From contig CM055870.1 of assembly GCA_029582165.1 (NCBI GenBank), forward strand, positions 7,869,832 to 7,933,831: a DNA stretch of 64,000 bases, given 5' to 3'. This document shows, piece after piece, positions 21,999-35,668 of the stretch. A program made the position numbers and the translations under genes. Within the stretch, counting starts at the first letter, position 1. Every line of letters starts with the position of its first letter. This DNA is from Portulaca oleracea. Taxonomy: Eukaryota; Streptophyta; Magnoliopsida; Caryophyllales; Portulacaceae. The notes under the pieces are model-generated. The model searched no databases and had not been told where the DNA came from. It saw only the letters and a list, made by a program, of their open reading frames with translations.

Positions 21999-22545
21999 TA
22001 AATTCATATTATTCGTCATTATCTCAATATCTATGCAAATTGCAGTATTAGTAAACAGTAAAATTTTACCAGTACTGTTGTGTGTACTAAAAATAGGGGA
22101 AAATGTGTTTGATCTGTATTCCCTCATTATGCGTATTCTATGCAGATTTTATTGTTTTGACGATTATATTAAGAGTTTTATAGGAGTTATTATACAAAAT
22201 CAATTCAATTCGACTTCGGTTTATATGGAAGAATCATCAATCAAATTTTGATGTTTCATAACGCATGCAGATTAATTAATGTGATAATTAGCTACACATC
22301 CAAAAAAAAATTTATATTGATCCCTTCAATAGTAGATCCCAATTTCTAACACTATATTTACTCTAAGTTTAAGTCAAATTCATTATTCATCAGTAATGAC
22401 TCAAAGTTAAAAATAATGTGGAGAACAGACACAAAATCTCAATCATGAAGGTATACTAGTAATAAATAACAATATTGTCTAACACATAGAGCCTACTCAA
22501 AACAAACTAATCAAATTCATGAAAATAATAGGTATAATCTATGTT

Positions 22546-22710
22546 TTTTTCGATTATTGAGAGCCAGAAGGCTTAAAAGTTCAAAGACACCAGCGGACAG
22601 CAAATAAAATGGCTAACAAATACCTTCTAAAGAAAAGGATACAGACAAATAGCTAAATAAAGAAAACACAGCAAGTACTTTCGCGATTACCACAGCCAAA
22701 AGAAATCTCC
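22546..22710 (-). mobile_element. 5'-truncated LINE 3' end with 21-bp target duplication
   Basis: Insertion of 165 bp bounded by a perfect 21-bp direct repeat beginning ATAATAGGTATAATC (22525-22545 and 22711-22731). On the minus strand the insert ends CTGGCTCTCAATAATCG followed by an A-run, like the 3' end of plant L1-type LINEs. No reverse-transcriptase coding remains. The long duplication plus the A-tail shows target-primed reverse transcription. Confidence 0.8.
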
Positions 22711-22944
22711 ATAATAGGTATAATCTATGTTATACTAAAAGGTAAGTTGCTAGAATCCTAATTTAATAACTTTCAAGGAAACTTCATATTTGAATTGTTT
22801 CTTGCTGTTTTTCCTTAATTGTGTAAATCATGTAGCAGGATGTCTATAATTGTTATGAATTTTGTTGCTCTTTTAGTTTTCAGATGTTGCTGCAGTTTGC
22901 TATTTTATAAGGAAGTCGATCAACAAATCCTAATTAAGTTTGAC

Positions 22945-23190
22945 AGTATTGTATCTTCTTCAATAAATTAAAAGATAAGTATAATAGAACACAGGTCCAT
23001 TGTGTAACTTGTGTTGCTTTGTGAATTGTGAAATTAGAGTTAGGTACCTAAAAAAAAAAGTCAAAGCTATGTGTCTTCTTCAATAAAGTAAAAAAATAAG
23101 TATAATAGAACACAGGTATATGTATATTGTGCAACTAGTGTTGCTTTCTGAATTGTGAAGTTAGAATTAGGTGCTTCAAAAAACAGTCAA
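22945..23190. repeat. Tandem duplication, 120-bp period, two copies
   Basis: The block beginning TCTTCTTCAATAAA at about 22953 recurs at about 23073 with the same order of words (AAGTATAATAGAACACAGG, then GTGTTGCTTT, GAATTGTGAA and TTAGGT). The second copy has a short TATGTATA insertion and several substitutions. Confidence 0.8.
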
Positions 23191-24802
23191 AGATACGGTG
23201 GTGTTATTCTCTTCAATTTTATATACACTTTCTTATGTTTTACTGTGTGACTGTGACCAGTTACCCCACATTAGTAATACATATTACATGTACTTAGATT
23301 ATGTTCCTTTGCATCCCCCTACTCAATGAGATCCTTTTTTTTAAACCTATTTTCCCCCTTCCTCCTCATTTCAAATGAGGAAATTTGAGATTCGTTTACG
23401 TCGATTGAGATCCACAGACGCCATAGCCACAGTGTACATCTGCGACTGGTAACAGCACACACCATATGGCATATTGTCGTGCAGAGGTCATCAGTTTGAC
23501 ATTGTTCACCGCTACAACTATTCATGTAGCTTAGAATGTATAATATGCTGTAATAGTATATAACAGTACAGCAGGTGGGAAGGAGGTTGAACACAAGTAG
23601 GTGTCTTATAACAAATATGTTGTCCTAATATTAAATCACTCAAAATATATAATCAGTAATATATGCTACATACAATACAAGTACAAGAACCAGCATGAAA
23701 TCCGGATACAAACAAGATATTCACTCTGGTATCTCTGCAATACAACTCCATGTCCAAGTCCCTAGCTTCTGAATCTATCAACAAAAAAATTAGTCCTGTC
23801 TTTACTTACACACACTAAACACTACACACTACACACTAAAATATAGACTACCTCTGGCTCCATCCATATCCAGGAAAGCAGGCACCAATAAAGGGAAATG
23901 AAAAAAAACAACCCTTCATTCATCACATCAACACACAAACTCCTGTAAAAGAATTTCCCTTTCCCCCTTGTTATTCACAACAGAGGATTATGATTTTATG
24001 AAACAACCCATACTTGTTAGAATCCATCAGATGGAGCAACACACAACTTTTAGATTGGGGAGCCATCGGAATCAACTGAAATCGGCCTCTTTTTTTCGCA
24101 TTTCTCTCTCTTTCAACACTTTGGCAAACTATGGAAGCATCGGCACAACTTTACAAGATGCCCCCACATGTCCATAAACACCACGAAATAAAGACTAATG
24201 CACCCAATTCACCAAAACTCAACAAGCAAGACACAATATACGGTACATATTCCGCCTAGCGTGTATACCATTGCATTCTTCTAACCTGAAATCAACAACA
24301 GAACATGAGCCTTAATCTTAACCCATGTCTCGGAGATAGGAAACAAACACTGCATGTAGAAAGAACCACTGCACTATATGCACCTTTCTTGACCACTAGA
24401 ACTAATTATTCAATAAAGCTTATTTTACAAAGTACAAGCAAAGATTTGGTCACCTTCACGTCACAAGTTCATGAGTAAAACACTAAAACCTGATTCATGT
24501 CTCAGCTGATATATCATTTTGAGCGCAATGTTTTATGTCAAACATTTCCATAGCCCAACCCGTAAAACAGTGTAATGAGTTGATCATAGTGTTCATGGCA
24601 GCTTATGATCGTTAGATCATTGTCAACGTATGATGTTCCTTGCATGTCAAGCTCACACGGACATTTTAATACTTCTCATGTAGAATAAATGTCGAAAGAA
24701 GAGACTCACCTACATAGGTATTTTCAGTCTGTCCCTGACACGAGTATAAATGTACGTAGATGTCAAGACCAAAGTATGGGAATAGATGGAGTTCTGAGAC
24801 TA

Positions 24803-27800
24803 TCACAATATATCTGTCAATGCCTGTGTTCGAGGCTTTGACCGCACAATTGTCTCATCACAATGTTTAATCCATTCAGACAATCTCCAGGGCTTTTGCC
24901 ACTTCCATTTGAACTGTACTATCCATTGGTGATGACTCCTTTTCCATCTCCATAACTTGCCGCCTTGTCCAGCAACTGATAATTTCTTCATAGACAACTG
25001 CCCAAGAGGTACCATCTGCACATATAGCAGAATTCCTTTCTCTATTTAGCTAGACATAGGCGAAACCCAAGCACAAAGGCACAAGATATAGATGCCGAAC
25101 CTTTTTAGGGTCCATAAATGCTGCTGTGTCTCGGACTTGTCCATTAGCAATTCCTGGAGTGTATTTTAACTGCTTTTGAGCAGGTGTGGCTATTGGAGAT
25201 AATGCCCCACTCACGTCATCAGCTGTGTGCTTTAATGATCCTTGTGAATTGGTCTGTTCAAATTAACAATGAAATTATTTTACAAGACAAAAAGATGGAA
25301 GAAAACAATGATGAAGGTGCATTGTTTCCACGAAAAAGGAGGTCAAGTCAGGCATACACTGGTGGTCAATTCACATCTGTATTATGAACTGGATGTTTAT
25401 AATCTTGAAATGGTTTTCCTACAACTCTACAAGTATTGTTTTCTTTTATATTTCATCTATAGGACTTTTCAGAGTCGCGGTCATTCCGGTCAGCCAATCA
25501 CAATTTTACTGCAGAGAATTTTTTTTTGAGGGATCCATGCAGAGACATTTTCAGATTCTTCATTATTTTGGATTCCCAACACCTCAAATTTTTGAACTGA
25601 GAAATCTCTCCATAAGTAAAATGTGCTCATAAGCGGCACAAACTGCATCTTATTTTAAAAATTTGCAAGAGTCAAAGCAAAGATCTTACTGAAGCAGATG
25701 ATGCAAGAGCTATAGCAACAGCTTGCTCTCTCAATTTCAGCTCCTTCTCCACCTCCTTCCTTCGTGTTTCACTCTGCCTCAACAAACCAACTAGTTCTTT
25801 TAGTTGCTCCTTCATTTCTTTCATTTCACTGTCTTTATCATATAATTGACACCTGCAACAAAATAAGGCAGTTACACGAGTTTCAATATGACAAACAATT
25901 CTTAAAAATGAAAGAACTCATAACAACCCCCCCCCCCCGGCCGAGGGGAAAAAAACAAGAAAGGGAAAAAACCAATTGTCCTCTTATGCATCAACAGTTA
26001 AGCTGAGGTCAAGGTTTCCTTAATGTCTTCACAGGTTCCACACGAAAAAAGAAGCTGAGGCAAACAAGAAGTCATGTTGCAAGTAGAGGTGGCAGCATTT
26101 ACAAATAGCCAACTCCATTCAATATTTCATAGCAACTAGCAAGTAGAGGTAAAAGTACAGACAAGGGAAAGAGCAATCAACAGTGTAAGCACCTTGCATC
26201 AGCAAGAGAGTTGAATGTATATTGGAGCAAACACTTAGCATCTCCCATGGAGCGCATCTGGTGCCAGCGACCACGGCTGCTGACCGAACGCTCCCTCTCT
26301 TCAGCTTCTGAAAGTTGTGAAGCCATCGCGACGAGTGAATTAGATGATATGCTCAGCATATTCTCCAAAGAAGCTATCCGAGCCATTCTTGCACTTGGGG
26401 ACAGAGAAGATAGCCTGTATATTCAGCAAATCGAAGGTCAATCAAAGAAGTAGGTAAGGAAACCAAACCCCTTTATACAAATTATACTATATCTGTTCCA
26501 CAGATACAGCCTACAGGAAAGATTAATGATGATGCATGAAGTGAGTAGCAAGAATATCATGGCCATACCTTGAAAAGCCATTTTTTCCTTTTGGAGTACT
26601 TAGTCCCTTTGCGGCAAGCTCCTCCAATTGTTTTAACACTGCCAGCTCTTCTGCCAAAGCAGCACGGCTAAAGAAGGAAGAATCAAGTTAACATTTACAG
26701 CATTAAATTCAAGTACTTTGACTTAAACACAGAATCAAAACTGAATACATACACTTGAGTTTGTTTCTCATATTCTGAACGCACTTCGTGGACATTGACC
26801 ATAACTTCTAGCTCATGATCAAGCCAACGTTGCAATGCCTTCTCGTTTGTCTAAAATGGAGAGAAATAATTAGAAAGAGAAAGCTATGCCTACGCTAGCA
26901 AGCAACAAACACAAAATGATCATAACAAACGCGGCTACTTACATGACCATTTGCTCCATTACCATTAGCAACCACTGCAAAATACACACAAATTAGAACT
27001 ACAACACCAATCACATATCACATTGTCAAACAGATGCTCATTTGAATATCAAAGTATAGTTAACTTTACTTACACAATGCACTCATAATGATTTTATTAA
27101 AAAATGGCCTAGGATACTTGATATAAGAAATCTAGTATATCATAAGGTACCTACGTGGATGGTTTGTTTGTGAAGGGATGCTTTTTGATACCTCCATGCA
27201 TCACCATGCATTTCTCTCTCTTTTTTTTAATTAGTCGAAAAAATTAATTAATGTGACACCCCATGTACGGAAGGGGCAAGTATAGAAAAAGAAAATTCTG
27301 CACCCGAGTTTTCATGCATAATTTTATCAACAAAATCTGAAAGAAACATCTTTGCACGATATATCAAACGTCTATTTATGTAAACAACATGTTCACACAA
27401 TATACACCTGAGTTATCACGTGCTGATGTCTTGCGAGCTTCAAGCAACTCCTTCAATCTCTTTGTGGCCATTGCAGCCTCCTCTGTTTTCCTTTGGAGCA
27501 CCTGACCAACATCCACATGCAATTTATGTCATGTTAATAGGGAGGGAACAAAACCCATAGACATTGCTCAATTACTGAACATGAATCACTAAAATCTCTT
27601 ATCATATTTCTGCAATGTGTACAGTCAGACATGACCACCAAGAAGTTATTTATCTCACTAAATCAAGACTTGGATAACCGTGCTAAGAAAATTATCAACC
27701 CATCAACAGCAAAATCCACAGATTGACAGCAATTAATATATATCCTATTGTAGTAGCTCTGATCTACATATCTTCAGGATTTTTTTTTTTTCAAAAAAAA

Positions 27801-30800
27801 TGCTGCGAAAATTTGTTGAATTCATTTGGTAATGCAATTATGACAAAATTATGAATTGAAAGTGATAAGCTACGAACACTTTAAAATGACATTATTGGCA
27901 TAGCATTGGCTAAAGAGACAGCAGAAATACTCACCAGTTTCTGGCGCTGATTTAGCGCTTGGAGCTTATGCCTTTCATATTCATTCCTTCTCCCTTCTTT
28001 TCGTAGCTGCTCAGAGGAAGGTGGATTAGACAAACAATCAAGAGCTAGGGCCAAAAATTTTTTCGACTACAAATGGAATTAGATTTTTTTTTTTTTTGTC
28101 CATTTATATGCATCCTTCCCCAACTAAAGGCACCATATCTCCCATGTCTCCAGTTGCATTTGAACTCTGCCCTAGTGAAAGGTAGCCAATCCCACTGTAC
28201 CGCTCCTTAGCTCATTTTAATATGCCTGTCTATTCATCAAATATTGATCTATCCTTTCCTTTTTCTTTTCTTTTTTTTTTTTTTTTGTTGGGTGAGATGG
28301 CACACCTAGGGACCATAATTATGGCATTCCAAACAGGGCATGGGGAGAACTTCCCAAGTAGAGGAAGTTCTCATGTGACAATACTTTTCCACCTGAGTAC
28401 ATAACTACATATACACACGGACACAATGTGAAAAACAAGAGGGTTAATGCTCATGTAACACAAGCAAATGGAAAGTGTACCTGTAAGAGTTCCTTCTCTC
28501 GTGAAGCTTTCCATTGCCGAAATTGCTCTGCCTCTTGCTTGATTTTATTTTGCAGTTGAACCTGCTTTCCAAAGGAAAATTAGTAGGAAATAATGACACT
28601 ACATCAGATGCAAATCAAATATGAATAAAATTTAGACCTTTTGTGCCTTGATGAATTGTATTTCCTCTTGCAGTCGTTTTGCTGCTTCTTCACTTTTCTG
28701 TTTCTGCTTTAACAGCTGAACCTGGTTCTCTTGTTTCTTTTTAAGATCAAGAATCTGCAGATACAAATACAGCCAATAAGGAGCACTTGTTAATATGATT
28801 CAACAATTCTATTTTATTTGGCCAAGAATTTTAACAGCACACAGTGCACTACCTGAGCTTCAAGTGCCTTTAACTTCTGCGCATGAACGTCTTGCATCTT
28901 TTGTGTTTGTCCATCAGAAGATGCAGCAAGGTTTTCAATCTCAGCCAAAAGGCGGTCCCTCTCTTGCTGCATGATCAGAGACAATCAATTCAAAAAGGAG
29001 TTAATCAAATATAAACTGCCCTGAAGTGGAGAAAGTACATAATAGAAAACAAACCTGGGCTGCCTTTTTCTCATCCTCAAGTTCCATAAGTTTTTTCCCG
29101 AAATGCTGTTTGAGAGTCTCAGTGTCAGCTTCTCCAAAAAGCTTCATCTCCGACTGCAGCAAATGAGGGAAAGTTCAGTCCAACATGTAACAGAACTTGG
29201 ATTGAGATAACAAACAAAACCCATTCACTGGCATTAGCAAAGCGCAATTTGCTATAAATTTCTTAAATTGTGAGCTCCATTTGTGTTGCCTTTTCAGCCA
29301 ATAACTCAAAATGCAAAATGTCTCAACCAGAGAGGAAAAAGCGACAATGTATTTTGGTCTTTCCATATCATAAAAGCTTACAACACAAACTAACATTATA
29401 GATCACCATTCGGAATATATGTCCAACAGCATACCGTGAAACAAGGATCTACCTAATACAGAACCAAGCAGACACCAACCAGCCAGTGATAGGCTTAAGC
29501 ATCTTACTCATTATACCTTCATCAGATGCATATTTACAAAACTTGGAACAGAAAAACACTGAAGGTTTCATGATAATGGTCTACCTCTTTTTGCTGGAGA
29601 CGTTTATTCAACTCATACAATTCTTTGTCCATAGTATTTTGAAGAACTTTGTGCTCCCATTCCTTGGCAGCTTCTTCATCCATGTCCCTGGAATCGCCTG
29701 CTACATTTTGCATTTTGACCCTATTTTAGTTCAGCTATCTCAATGAACCTCATTCTAACAGAGCAGTAATGATAAAAACCATACCCATGATGACTTCACC
29801 CATTGAAATATCAGATGAGTCTATACTTTGGCGCCTCTTATGTCCCTCACTCTTGACTGAACATATCTCTCCACCCTGCATGGCCAACCATGCCAAGCTA
29901 TTGAGTAGAATTCTTTATTGAATGAAAATTCTTGTGATATTTTGAGAAGTAACATATTGTGCAAAATAATTGGTAGTGATTGTGCATTGTTATAGAAAGA
30001 ATATAGGATGACAAAAACAAAATCCAATGTGTATCATTACCTGACTGAAGGTGTCAACTTGATCCACGATATCACATCCATTGCGATATTTACTCAGTTC
30101 ACGGCGGAGATCCTCATTAGTGGATTCAAGCCACGAAATCCTTTCTTTCAGAGCCTATGTAGTATCATCCATTCATCCCCGTTAGCAAAACAATGATTTT
30201 CACCTAGTTATGCTAACAGTACGACCATATTACATTGAAATACCTGGAGTTCATCTGATGAGGCTCCTCCGCGTGCACACAGCTCTGCCTGTAAATACTC
30301 AAGTTGTTGTCGCATTTTAATCATCTCATTGGATATGGGATCTCGATTAATCTGCTCCAAATAATGAGTAGAAACTATTAGAGTTGTACTCGTATCTCAA
30401 TCATCATTCCACATTCATTAGGGGGAGTAGTATGCTAACCACTGGTTTATTTTGAATATTCCGTGCACGATTTGCGTACTTAACGGTGTTAAGAGTTTCC
30501 TCAGCATTAATGTCAGCAGGGCTTATGCATGCTGCAGAAAACATGGTGTAATAGAACATAATCAATCATACAATTGACATAACACGAATGCAGATTGCTT
30601 CCAGAATCTGAAGGAAAGTCATCCATTCAACTTACTGATGCATTAAAAGCTTCATAACAGAGCCAATCAAGTAGAACCTCAGGACGAGCAAATTTTCGAT
30701 TCTAGTGTACATTAGAAATCTATAAACAACTAGTTCTCTAAAATGCACCAATAAGCAAGATACAGAACAGAACAATGAACAACTATAATTGGTAATGTAG

Positions 30801-33800
30801 TCCTGCGAAATATGAAAAAGGATGGCTAAAGTACCCCAACAAGCTGACAAAGAAATGCATCACTTACGATATCGACTTTTAACTGTACTTGACCTATCTA
30901 TTCAATATATAACTACACATTCACAGCATACAAAAAATACAAATATCCATTGGATGGTTGAGATAACCCACAGCGCGTACAAATTTAAGACTTTAACAGT
31001 TGCCATAAAGGTATTGAAAGGAGGGGCACATGGAAAATGGATTATTTTATTTGTGTTTGACATGATATCAAATCTATAGGATTGATATGACTACATTTTT
31101 TCCACAAGGGGACCCGACAATACACAAAAAAAAGCGCAAATGCATTTAAGACAACTTGCTCAGATGAGATTGCACTATAGAACCCGTTTATATAGATAGT
31201 ACAGGCCCAGAGCCACAAATCAGTAATAGCATAAAAACCATATCTAGTCTGCAAGCACAATGAATATCATATATATGTGATGTGTTAAATTGATTTTAGA
31301 GGAAAAAAATACCTATCATAACAGTTCTGCTGTTTCCACCAAGTGAGTCCTGAAAGAAATGCATATAATTAGATAAAACGGATTGTCTGAAGTTTTCTTT
31401 TCCCTACAAGCTTCAAAACTTTTGACCAAATTGATCCATACAACATAAGTTAAATTCATCTACACTATTTTCAAACCCTTAACAGCACTATCTAAAAAGA
31501 TGTAGCTATTAGCAAAAAAAACTCAAACCTGCAGCAGTCGAGTAAGTTTACTGTCTCGATAGGGAACATGGACACCTTCTTTCCTCTTTTTCTCATCACC
31601 AAGAGCACTTATAACATTTCCAAGAGCAAGAAGACCTTTGTTAATATGAACACCTGTTCAAAGTAAAACGTGGGTAAATCACATAACTAGCAAACACTAT
31701 AATAACATGCAACTCGCGAACTTGTCCACTAACCTTCTTTAAACCGCATGCCATCTGAACCCGTTCTCTTTGCACGCTCAGACCCCGCAAGATCTACTAA
31801 ATGCAACTTAGCAGAAAGGTATTCGTCATTCATGCTTTCATTGAGATTATTCTCGCCAGGACTTCCCGGACTCAGCTTACGCATTTGCTCCAAAGTTATG
31901 GTGAAGATTGCATGTGAACGGCTACACGCAACACAATATTATCAAAAATAAGTTAGGACGTCTTTAAAGAGATATAATGAAGGAAACACAACAAAGTCAT
32001 AAGCAACACCATAGTCACATAAATTTTCACAAGTTCTTCAACGCCAGCGGCATTAAGATTTAAGGCCTTTCTACCATGAGAAGCAAGGAGAGGAATCTGA
32101 CTAATTCATAACTACTCATACAATAAAAAGAAACGTTGGGAAGCATAAAGCTGTATTTCAATCAAACCTCTTTATTTGACTAGACTTTATTTTCACTTTT
32201 AATATTGTGTATACTGAGCAATCACTCATGAATTATGATACATTCCTTACAACCCCATGGCAGGGGGGGAAAACTGATCTATAAATGATTTGACAGAGGC
32301 ATTCATTGACGAATTTAAATTGCTGCCAAAGATGTTACGCAATACACACCTAGATTGATTGTTCATGTTTGTACTCCCTGTTGCCCTGCTGAGTGATCCT
32401 TGCTCAAGGCAAGCCGCCATTTCTGCTAAAGATCTCACCTCGATCTCAGTAGATCCCGCTAGAGTAATAACTCCGTTGGATGATTCACGTATCTGAATTG
32501 GAGACCTTCCAGGTACATTAACCTTCCCGCCATTAGAAGTGTCTGATTTTGCTGATAATGAGGAATCCAGCAAATCTCGCACTTCCTCTTTATGAATCTA
32601 CAGTAAATACTTTAATCAAAAACCTTATATGTCATGAATCACCTTGAACAAGGAATATCAGCATTTATTCCTTTTCCTAAGACAAACATGGCAATAGATG
32701 AAATTGAGGAATAATCTAGAATATATATCCCCCTTCCATGTACAATAAGTATAGTATGTTATACATATCCCATGCAATGGTCTTCGAAGGGCCAAAGCCA
32801 AGTCTTAATATACAATTCAAATAACAATTGTAGCAAAAGATCACTATAGAGTTATAGACGCACGTGGGTTTAGTTTTGGCAACTAACCAAATTCAAGTCC
32901 AACTGTCAAAGCATCCCATATTCATCGTTTCAGAAAAATAAATAAATAAAGCAAGCAAGATAGATATACCTCCACCCCCCAAAAAAATCAAAGAAAATAA
33001 AACAAAATCAGAGGCTCCCTGATACACAACAGTACCCAAGAAATGTATAGTTGACCTGCAGCAGCTGCAGACGCGAATAGAAGTGGGAAAATGAGCATAC
33101 CTCAATGAAAGAAGCGTGCAACTGGAATTCAATATGGTTTTTCAATGTTTCAATCTTGCTAAATATTGCACTCATAACTTGAGGGATTATTCCTGACTGT
33201 CCACCTTCCTTAAATGCAGTACCCATGGTGTATGTTTTCCCAGACCCAGTCTGCAACAATAACGAAATTTGCAGTATATTATTAAAAGAAATTACAAATA
33301 ACGTGTACAGCAAATTGTTGCATGTATAGTATTTGAACAATTGCACTGAAGCCACATATACCTGACCATAAGCAAGAACTGTTGCATTGTATCCCTGGAA
33401 TAAACCATCCACAAGTGGGGCAACACACTCCTCGTACATAGAGGAAGAGGGAGAGCCAGTACTTCCATAAACATGATCAAATGTAAATGAATGTGTACCA
33501 ATTTGTACCTACAAAACAAAAATGACAATATAACCTCCATAACCAATGTAATGGCTGATCAGCGATCACAATAACCGCACAGTTTAGTTTCTTCTGCCAC
33601 ATTGTTAGTGTAAAATGATGGTTTCGGGTTTCCTTCTATGGTAGTTAACAGAGATAAAATTTATCACAGGGGCCCATTAGCACTTATACAGTTATACTTG
33701 GGCTGTGGCTCTCTTTTGGAATCCAAATCATGGAGATTTCAGTTGGTCTCCATGGTTGAGATTATCATTTGAAAGCAGCCAGAGCATGCTCAATTTTGAC

Positions 33801-35668
33801 CCAGCTGGAGCAAGGTACGCAGACATTATGAGGTATGCAACCTTCAAAAAAACACATACCCTTTAAAGGTGCTGAGCATATATTTCAAAAAGCATTTGAA
33901 AAGAACTTAGATAAATGAAAGGTGTGATGAGCAACGAAGTCTAAAAAGAAATACTCTAGGGTGCATTTGGTTGGGTTATTTTCCAGGGAAAGTTGGTTTT
34001 GACCAAGTTGACAAAACTTTCCTATATTTGGTTTTATTTAGTGGATGGGAAAATTTTGGTGTGGGTCTATTATTTCACTCGAATTCAGGGCAGTTTTCCC
34101 CAAGGGCGGTAGGAAAAGTTTTTCCCAGAAAAAAGTTTCCCGCGATTCTGCCAAACGCAGCATAGAGGGGAAAAAGGTGGGAATGGGTTATGGCATGCAT
34201 GGTTATTGGTTTAGCTAAATCCAGTAAATTAAAGAAATCCAATGTTTCTTCACGTGCTCCGAAATAGCCCTACTTTCCCTTTCGGAGTAACAATTTGCAC
34301 AATTTTCCACTTCTAACCACCGATCAATGTCATCGCCAATTGAGACAATGAAAATGAGTGAAGAATGTGCATTCTACGCTGAAGGTCTTTTCTTTATACC
34401 ACCTTGGTGCTAATCATTTCAGCCAACACACAATAACGACACACTACATCACCGAGATGTTATTAAGGTAGAACTCCTCACATTCTTTTAGGATTTACAA
34501 AAGAAAAATAAGGAGGGTTAGGAATAAAGAAAAGGAGCTTAAGTTATTGGGTCTACCTATGTAAACCACGATCAACCTATTAATTTTCCTTATGTCACCA
34601 GGGCTTCGGTAGAAATATTTGTTTTACAAGTGCGTGAGGCTGATAGAGACATCAAAATGTATTCAAGCATCTGACTCCCCGAGTTATCTATTCTAAAGGA
34701 ACTTTCTAGGCTTTTGCCTAACTTGAAATGTGCATTGCAGCAGCCATGTACACATTATGAGGTTAAAATGAGAATATGGGTAACATGCAATACAGAAATT
34801 TGGTAGAACAAATACAAATTAACCCAAATTAGCTTACACTTCAGAAGGACATCAATGGGAAAGGCAACCATTGAAATGGCTTAAAAGCTCTATAACAAAT
34901 AAAAATGACATATACTCAGCTCTGACTATTCAGAACAACACAAAACCCAGCTCAGCTACGCATATTTACAATGACTCCGTTCCAAATTATGCCTTTTACG
35001 TTCATTTTTCAAGTAGATCAAGAAATTGACGAAGCTCGCATTGCATGCAATCCTAAAACTAATCAAATTCTTCCCCCGCAACAAACAAAATACATAATCT
35101 TACAACATTAACTTCAATCTCAATAAAACCAACACAAAATCCATGCGTTACAGAAACTATAAAGATCAGATACGCAGTTCATTAAATACCTAATCATGAT
35201 TTAATAACAAAAAAATCCAATCAAGATCCTGAAACTAGCTCTCAACCACCTCATTCGCTGAAAATTAATCTCAGCCGATCAAAACACAGCAACAAATCTC
35301 CAAGATCTGGATAATCACACTCATCATCCACCTAATCCAACACTAAAACCAACTAATCCATCACTCAAATCAACACCACAAAAACCTCAACCTTCACTTT
35401 TTCCGGAATCTCACACAGTAACTCGTACCACATTATTCCATTTCAGACAGAGAATGTGCAGGATGAGATAGAGAGAGAGAAAGAGAGAAAAAGACACACA
35501 CACACACAGAGACACAGAGATAGAGAGACATACCTGAGGTTTTCCAGGAACAACAGTGACGCAATCTTTACAACCTTGGAGCTTCTCATCGCCGATCAAC
35601 GGCCTCACATGAACCGCCACTTTCACACAACAGTCCTCCCCTCCACCACCGCCACCGCCGCCGTCCAT
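24803..35668 (-). CDS. FRA1: Kinesin-4 motor, KIN-4A / FRA1 type
   Basis: Plus-end microtubule motor; in Arabidopsis FRA1 acts in the cell cortex in transport of wall material and in fibre strength. Twenty-five exons: 35534-35668, 33362-33508, 33101-33250, 32350-32597, 31734-31921, 31529-31653, 31313-31349, 30440-30531, 30244-30351, 30041-30154, 29785-29875, 29585-29700, 29055-29153, 28853-28966, 28638-28754, 28481-28561, 27935-28006, 27408-27501, 26943-26974, 26753-26850, 26569-26667, 26193-26414, 25690-25852, 25101-25253, 24803-25015. Phases agree at every junction and give 1035 aa, the length I recall for Arabidopsis FRA1. N-terminal motor (to about residue 374): P-loop GQTGSGKT 93-100, switch I NNQSSRSH 223-230, switch II DLAGSE 270-275. 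Long coiled coils follow. The C-terminus is basic and Trp-rich ([20 protein letters not shown]). An in-frame Met 39 codons upstream (35785) is possible, but family members start at the chosen site. Confidence 0.97.
25927..25938. repeat. 12-base poly-C tract in a kinesin intron
   Basis: Twelve C followed by GGCCGAGG and a short A-run, inside the intron between kinesin exons 22 and 23. Confidence 0.88.
33959..34163. mobile_element. MITE with GGGTGCATTTGG terminus in kinesin intron 1
   Basis: The left end GGGTGCATTTGGTTGG roughly matches the inverted right end TGCTGCGTTTGGCAGA. The interior carries GGGAAAGTT/AACTTTCC words arranged as internal inverted repeats. The same word set and terminus occur in the element at 44514-44922, so the two belong to one family. 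It is about 205 bp; the target duplication is unclear. Confidence 0.62.
35466..35530. repeat. GA/CA-rich microsatellite at the start of kinesin intron 1
   Basis: Imperfect (GA)n, then (CA)n, then GA-rich sequence immediately after the first coding exon of the kinesin gene. On the transcribed strand it is a CT-rich tract right behind the donor site. CT-rich leader and first-intron tracts are common in plant genes. Confidence 0.85.

Larger units (their letters stand above)
21067..24802. other. Spacer between the Cys/His gene and the kinesin gene
   Basis: A 3.7-kb stretch with promoter and 5' UTR of the Cys/His gene on the left and the kinesin 3' UTR on the right. It contains a TAA-flanked MITE (21757-21998), a truncated LINE tail (22546-22710) and a 120-bp tandem duplication (22945-23190). 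I see no protein-coding gene in it. Confidence 0.6.

Noticed and set aside
28080..28300. A second SINE in a kinesin intron
   Set aside because: Weak resemblance of GAGTTCAAATGC to box B and T-tracts at both sides, but no convincing box A and no target duplication.
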